Below the pieces are notes generated by a model. The model had not been told where the DNA came from. It made no database searches and was given only the letters and a program-made list of their open reading frames with translations. A stretch of DNA of 64,000 nt, taken from positions 1 to 64,000 of the forward strand of contig CAZPVD010000014.1 in assembly GCA_964589935.1 (NCBI GenBank), written 5' to 3'. Shown here one piece after another: positions 61,939-64,000 of the stretch (position 1 is the stretch's first letter; the number at the start of each line of letters is the position of its first letter). The translations under genes were made by a program, and so were the position numbers. Source of the stretch: VHCN01 sp964589935. GTDB taxonomy: Bacteria; Verrucomicrobiota; Verrucomicrobiia; Limisphaerales; VHCN01.

Positions 61939-62394
61939 ATGCTACGTTGCGTCATGCTCGTGCAACTGGAGCGCGTGCCGATCTTCGCCGGGCTGGAGCC
62001 GGAGGCGCTGGAATTGCTCGTGTCGCGGACGCAGCGCGTCACCGTTCAAGCGGGCGCGTTCATAGTGAAGGAAGGCGAGCCGGGCAACCGTTTCTTCCTC
62101 ATCGAGTCGGGCACGGTGCGCGTGGCGAAAAATATCGGCACGCCGAGCGAGGTTGAGCTGGCGCGGCTGGAGGCGGCTGATTTCTTCGGTGAAATGTGCA
62201 TCCTCGAAACCCTTCCGCGCGTGGCGACCGTGCAGGCCGTGACCGAGACGCACCTGCTCTGGATGTCGTCGCTCGCGTTCCTGCATCTCTACGAGCGGCT
62301 GCCCGCGCAATACGGCCTGCTCGTGCTCAACATCGCGCGCGACCTTTCGCGCCGCCTGCGCCGCCTCGACGAGCGCTTCGCCGCGAAGCATTGA
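61939..62394 (+). CDS. Cyclic-nucleotide-binding-domain protein
   Basis: 151 residues: a single cNMP-binding fold (PIFAGLEPEALELLVSRTQR, EGEPGNRFFLIESGTVRVAK, AADFFGEMCILETLPRVATV). The phosphate-binding cassette FFGEMCILETLPRVATV keeps the Gly-Glu pair, and an arginine lies at the usual position. No DNA-binding domain is attached, unlike CRP. The start may instead be the ATG at 61954 (MLVQLERVP). The C-terminal helix is long and basic. Likely a cAMP/cGMP-responsive adaptor; partner unknown. Confidence 0.85.
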   Translation: MLRCVMLVQLERVPIFAGLEPEALELLVSRTQRVTVQAGAFIVKEGEPGNRFFLIESGTVRVAKNIGTPSEVELARLEAADFFGEMCILETLPRVATVQAVTETHLLWMSSLAFLHLYERLPAQYGLLVLNIARDLSRRLRRLDERFAAKH

Positions 62395-62397
62395 ACC

Positions 62398-63261
62398 TCA
62401 GCCCACCTCCGGCGCGGCGATGCCGAAGATCATTTCCGGCCGGCCCGGATGGGAATTTTCACCGAGGAACATCCGCGTGAGCGTGCGTTGCGGCATGAAG
62501 CCGAGCCGTTGCGCAAGTTCAACCGCGTCGGCATTCGGGTCCGGGATGTCCCAGAAGATTCTGCGGGCAGCAACCGGCTTGACGATGGTTTTGATGAGCG
62601 CTCCCGCAGCCGGGATGGTTTCCGCGACGACGGGGCCGAGATAAACAGCCTGCATCCCTTTTCGAACGAAAGCGAATCCGATGACGCGGCCCTTTGGCGA
62701 TTCATGCACGAGCATCCGCGAAACATCCCAGCGCAGCCGCGCCAGCCGGTGTCCGCGCGCAACGCCGAATGCAGGCACGTCGAGTTGTGCGAGCGCCGCG
62801 GCGTCCTTGTCTTGGACAGTGCGCACGCGGTAGCGGATGGGTATGTGCGGCAGATTCACTCGCCTCGTTTCCCAGCGTCGAAGCGTCCACTCGGGCTTGA
62901 AGCCGAGCTTCTCATAGACGGGCTGCCCCATCGGCGTGGCGTCGAGCTTGATGCACGCGATGCGTTTGGTCTTGAGATAGCTGAGCGCGCGCTCCATCAG
63001 CGCGCGGCCGATCCCTTTGCCGCGATGGTCCGGATGCACGAGCATCATGCCGATCCACGCGAGGTCGGTGCCGTAGGTCGTCGTCGTGACCGCGCCCACG
63101 ACTGCGCCGTCACGCTCGGCGACGAAGCAGCCTTCCGGCTCCATCGCGAGGAAACGCCGCCAGTCGTCGAGCGTCTGGTTCCATTGTGCCAGCTCGCGCA
63201 GCCGGTCGGCGAAACCGAGGTCCGCCTTGGTCATCACGCGCAGCTTCAGCGGGGAACTCAT
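62398..63261 (-). CDS. Double-GNAT acetyltransferase
   Basis: 287 residues from the ATG at 63261; an upstream in-frame ATG adds 12 poorly conserved residues. First GNAT domain (~1-130): MTKADLGFADRLRELAQWNQ, and the acetyl-CoA loop VHPDHRGKGIGRALMERAL. Second domain (~140-287, the Acetyltransf_18 type): LDVPAFGVARGHRLARLR, VIGFAFVRKGMQAVYLGPVV, FWDIPDPNADAVELAQRLGF. It acetylates an unknown amine. Such two-domain GNATs are common in environmental bacteria. Its stop lies 3 bases after the convergent cNMP gene, and it is divergent from glyS. Confidence 0.88.
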   Translation of the reverse strand: MSSPLKLRVMTKADLGFADRLRELAQWNQTLDDWRRFLAMEPEGCFVAERDGAVVGAVTTTTYGTDLAWIGMMLVHPDHRGKGIGRALMERALSYLKTKRIACIKLDATPMGQPVYEKLGFKPEWTLRRWETRRVNLPHIPIRYRVRTVQDKDAAALAQLDVPAFGVARGHRLARLRWDVSRMLVHESPKGRVIGFAFVRKGMQAVYLGPVVAETIPAAGALIKTIVKPVAARRIFWDIPDPNADAVELAQRLGFMPQRTLTRMFLGENSHPGRPEMIFGIAAPEVG

Positions 63262-63383
63262 GCCCGTTGAATAGCGGCGAAGGCCGGCGCGCGGCAAATC
63301 AATTTCCGCCGTGGCTCCCGGTGGACGCCTCGCTGCCTTGACACGACCGCGGTGTTTGCGTTCACTCTGCCCCTCTACTTTTT

Positions 63384-64000
63384 ATGGCCGAGCCGAAAGA
63401 AAACGTGTTGATGGAAAAAATCGTGTCGCTGTGCAAGCGGCGCGGCTTCATTTTCCAGTCGTCGGAGATTTACGGCGGCATCAACGGCTTTTGGGACTAC
63501 GGCCCGCTCGGCGCGGAGCTCAAGCGCAACGTGAAGGAGAGCTGGTGGCGGCACATCGTCCACAACCGCGACGACGTTGCCGGCCTCGAAGCCACCATCA
63601 TCATGCACCCGAAAATTTGGGAGGCATCGGGTCACGTCGCGACGTTTGCCGATCTCATGGTGGAGTGCAAAGTCACAAAAAAGCGCTTTCGAGCCGATCA
63701 AATCGAACCACAGAGCGGCACCCTGATTAAGTTCACAGGAGCAGTTCCGAAAGCTTTCGTAGAAAAGCTGCGCGATACTGTGCGAACGCACGACTCCGCT
63801 TCGGAATATGTCGGTCCACCTCCTGCCTCGCCAGAGGTGATCGAAACAGCAGTCGCCAAGCAACTTGGATTCGATTGGGAAAATGAACTGAGGCGCAAAT
63901 CACAAAAAGGCAAGAAGAGCGATCTTGATGTGCATCTCATCAATAGAATGATGAAGTCCAACGATATGCTTGTCCCTGATCTTCTCGGTGCGCCACCAGC
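63384..64000 (+). CDS. glyQS: Glycyl-tRNA synthetase (alpha2 type), C-terminus beyond window, with unusual insertion
   Basis: Charges tRNA-Gly. The first 205 codons are present. Class II core opening: SLCKRRGFIFQSSEIYGGIN, GFWDYGPLGAELKRNVKESW, HPKIWEASGHVATFADLMVE, then CKVTKKRFRADQ. In alpha2 GlyRS the last segment is CxxCKxRYRAD with a zinc-binding Cys pair; here only one Cys remains. From ~residue 100 (position ~63680) the sequence departs from the family and the DNA drops to ~49 % GC against over 60 % before. It reads as an insert of at least ~100 residues still open at the window edge. A promoter-like TTGACA lies at 63338-63343. Confidence 0.9.
   Translation, partial: MAEPKENVLMEKIVSLCKRRGFIFQSSEIYGGINGFWDYGPLGAELKRNVKESWWRHIVHNRDDVAGLEATIIMHPKIWEASGHVATFADLMVECKVTKKRFRADQIEPQSGTLIKFTGAVPKAFVEKLRDTVRTHDSASEYVGPPPASPEVIETAVAKQLGFDWENELRRKSQKGKKSDLDVHLINRMMKSNDMLVPDLLGAPP

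Overview
The window looks like a chromosomal segment of a GC-rich (roughly 60-65 %) Gram-negative bacterium of the Planctomycetes-Verrucomicrobia-Chlamydiae group, most likely a verrucomicrobium of the Pedosphaera/Limisphaerales type. This is inferred from protein style, not from a marker RNA. The clues are two H-X9-DG type pseudopilin proteins with the FTLIELLVVIAII leader, a Gfo/Idh oxidoreductase with an RRSF export leader, a GMC oxidoreductase with a gluconate-dehydrogenase-like small subunit, and outer-membrane efflux and porin proteins. Genes are tightly packed, with many 4-base ATGA start/stop overlaps. I see no rRNA, no intact tRNA, no CRISPR array, no transposase and no phage genes.

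Layout. 1-3831: aldehyde dehydrogenase (cut by the left edge) divergent from a GMC oxidoreductase operon. 3832-12681: deoC, a large secreted ankyrin protein, a zinc-ribbon membrane protein, a COG0523 metallochaperone GTPase, FmdB and a GH57 enzyme. 12686-20144: an oversized NAD-dependent DNA ligase, a GNAT/membrane protein, lipoyl synthase, a cupin-glutaredoxin operon, rhodanese, a DsbD-like protein and a SET protein. 20200-29862: a pseudopilin, an RND-MFP-TolC efflux operon ending in a ModE-like regulator, and a DUF1259/ChrB locus.

29873-44037 is a phosphate-scarcity island. A porin-pstSCAB-phoU operon is headed by a PhoB-type box. phoB and phoR are headed by four PhoB half-sites at exact 11-base spacing. 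Between them lie an OlsB-like N-acyltransferase plus a PlsC/OlsA-like acyltransferase (phosphorus-free aminolipid genes) and a 661-residue fusion of an MGDG-synthase/UgtP-type glycosyltransferase with a complete PHP phosphoesterase domain. I infer that the island couples phosphate uptake and sensing to replacement of phospholipids by aminolipids and glycolipids. The fusion enzyme is the best candidate for something undescribed.

44139-64000 holds a secreted triple-repeat protein, a Gfo/Idh oxidoreductase, Hsp20, Lon, a LolA-like protein, trpD with an unusual insertion, a MacA-MacB-like exporter in three genes, tsaC, a NarL-type regulator, grpE-dnaJ, rsmE, a cyclic-nucleotide-binding protein, a double-GNAT protein and the start of glycyl-tRNA synthetase (cut by the right edge).

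A second theme is a family of short GTTCAAAG / GTTTCAAG word repeats at seven places. In several cases they are read in frame inside conserved proteins (LipA, TsaC) or at protein starts (PstA, TolC). Three housekeeping enzymes (LigA, GlyRS, TrpD) also carry unusual extra segments; in two of them these are clearly lower in GC than the rest of the gene.
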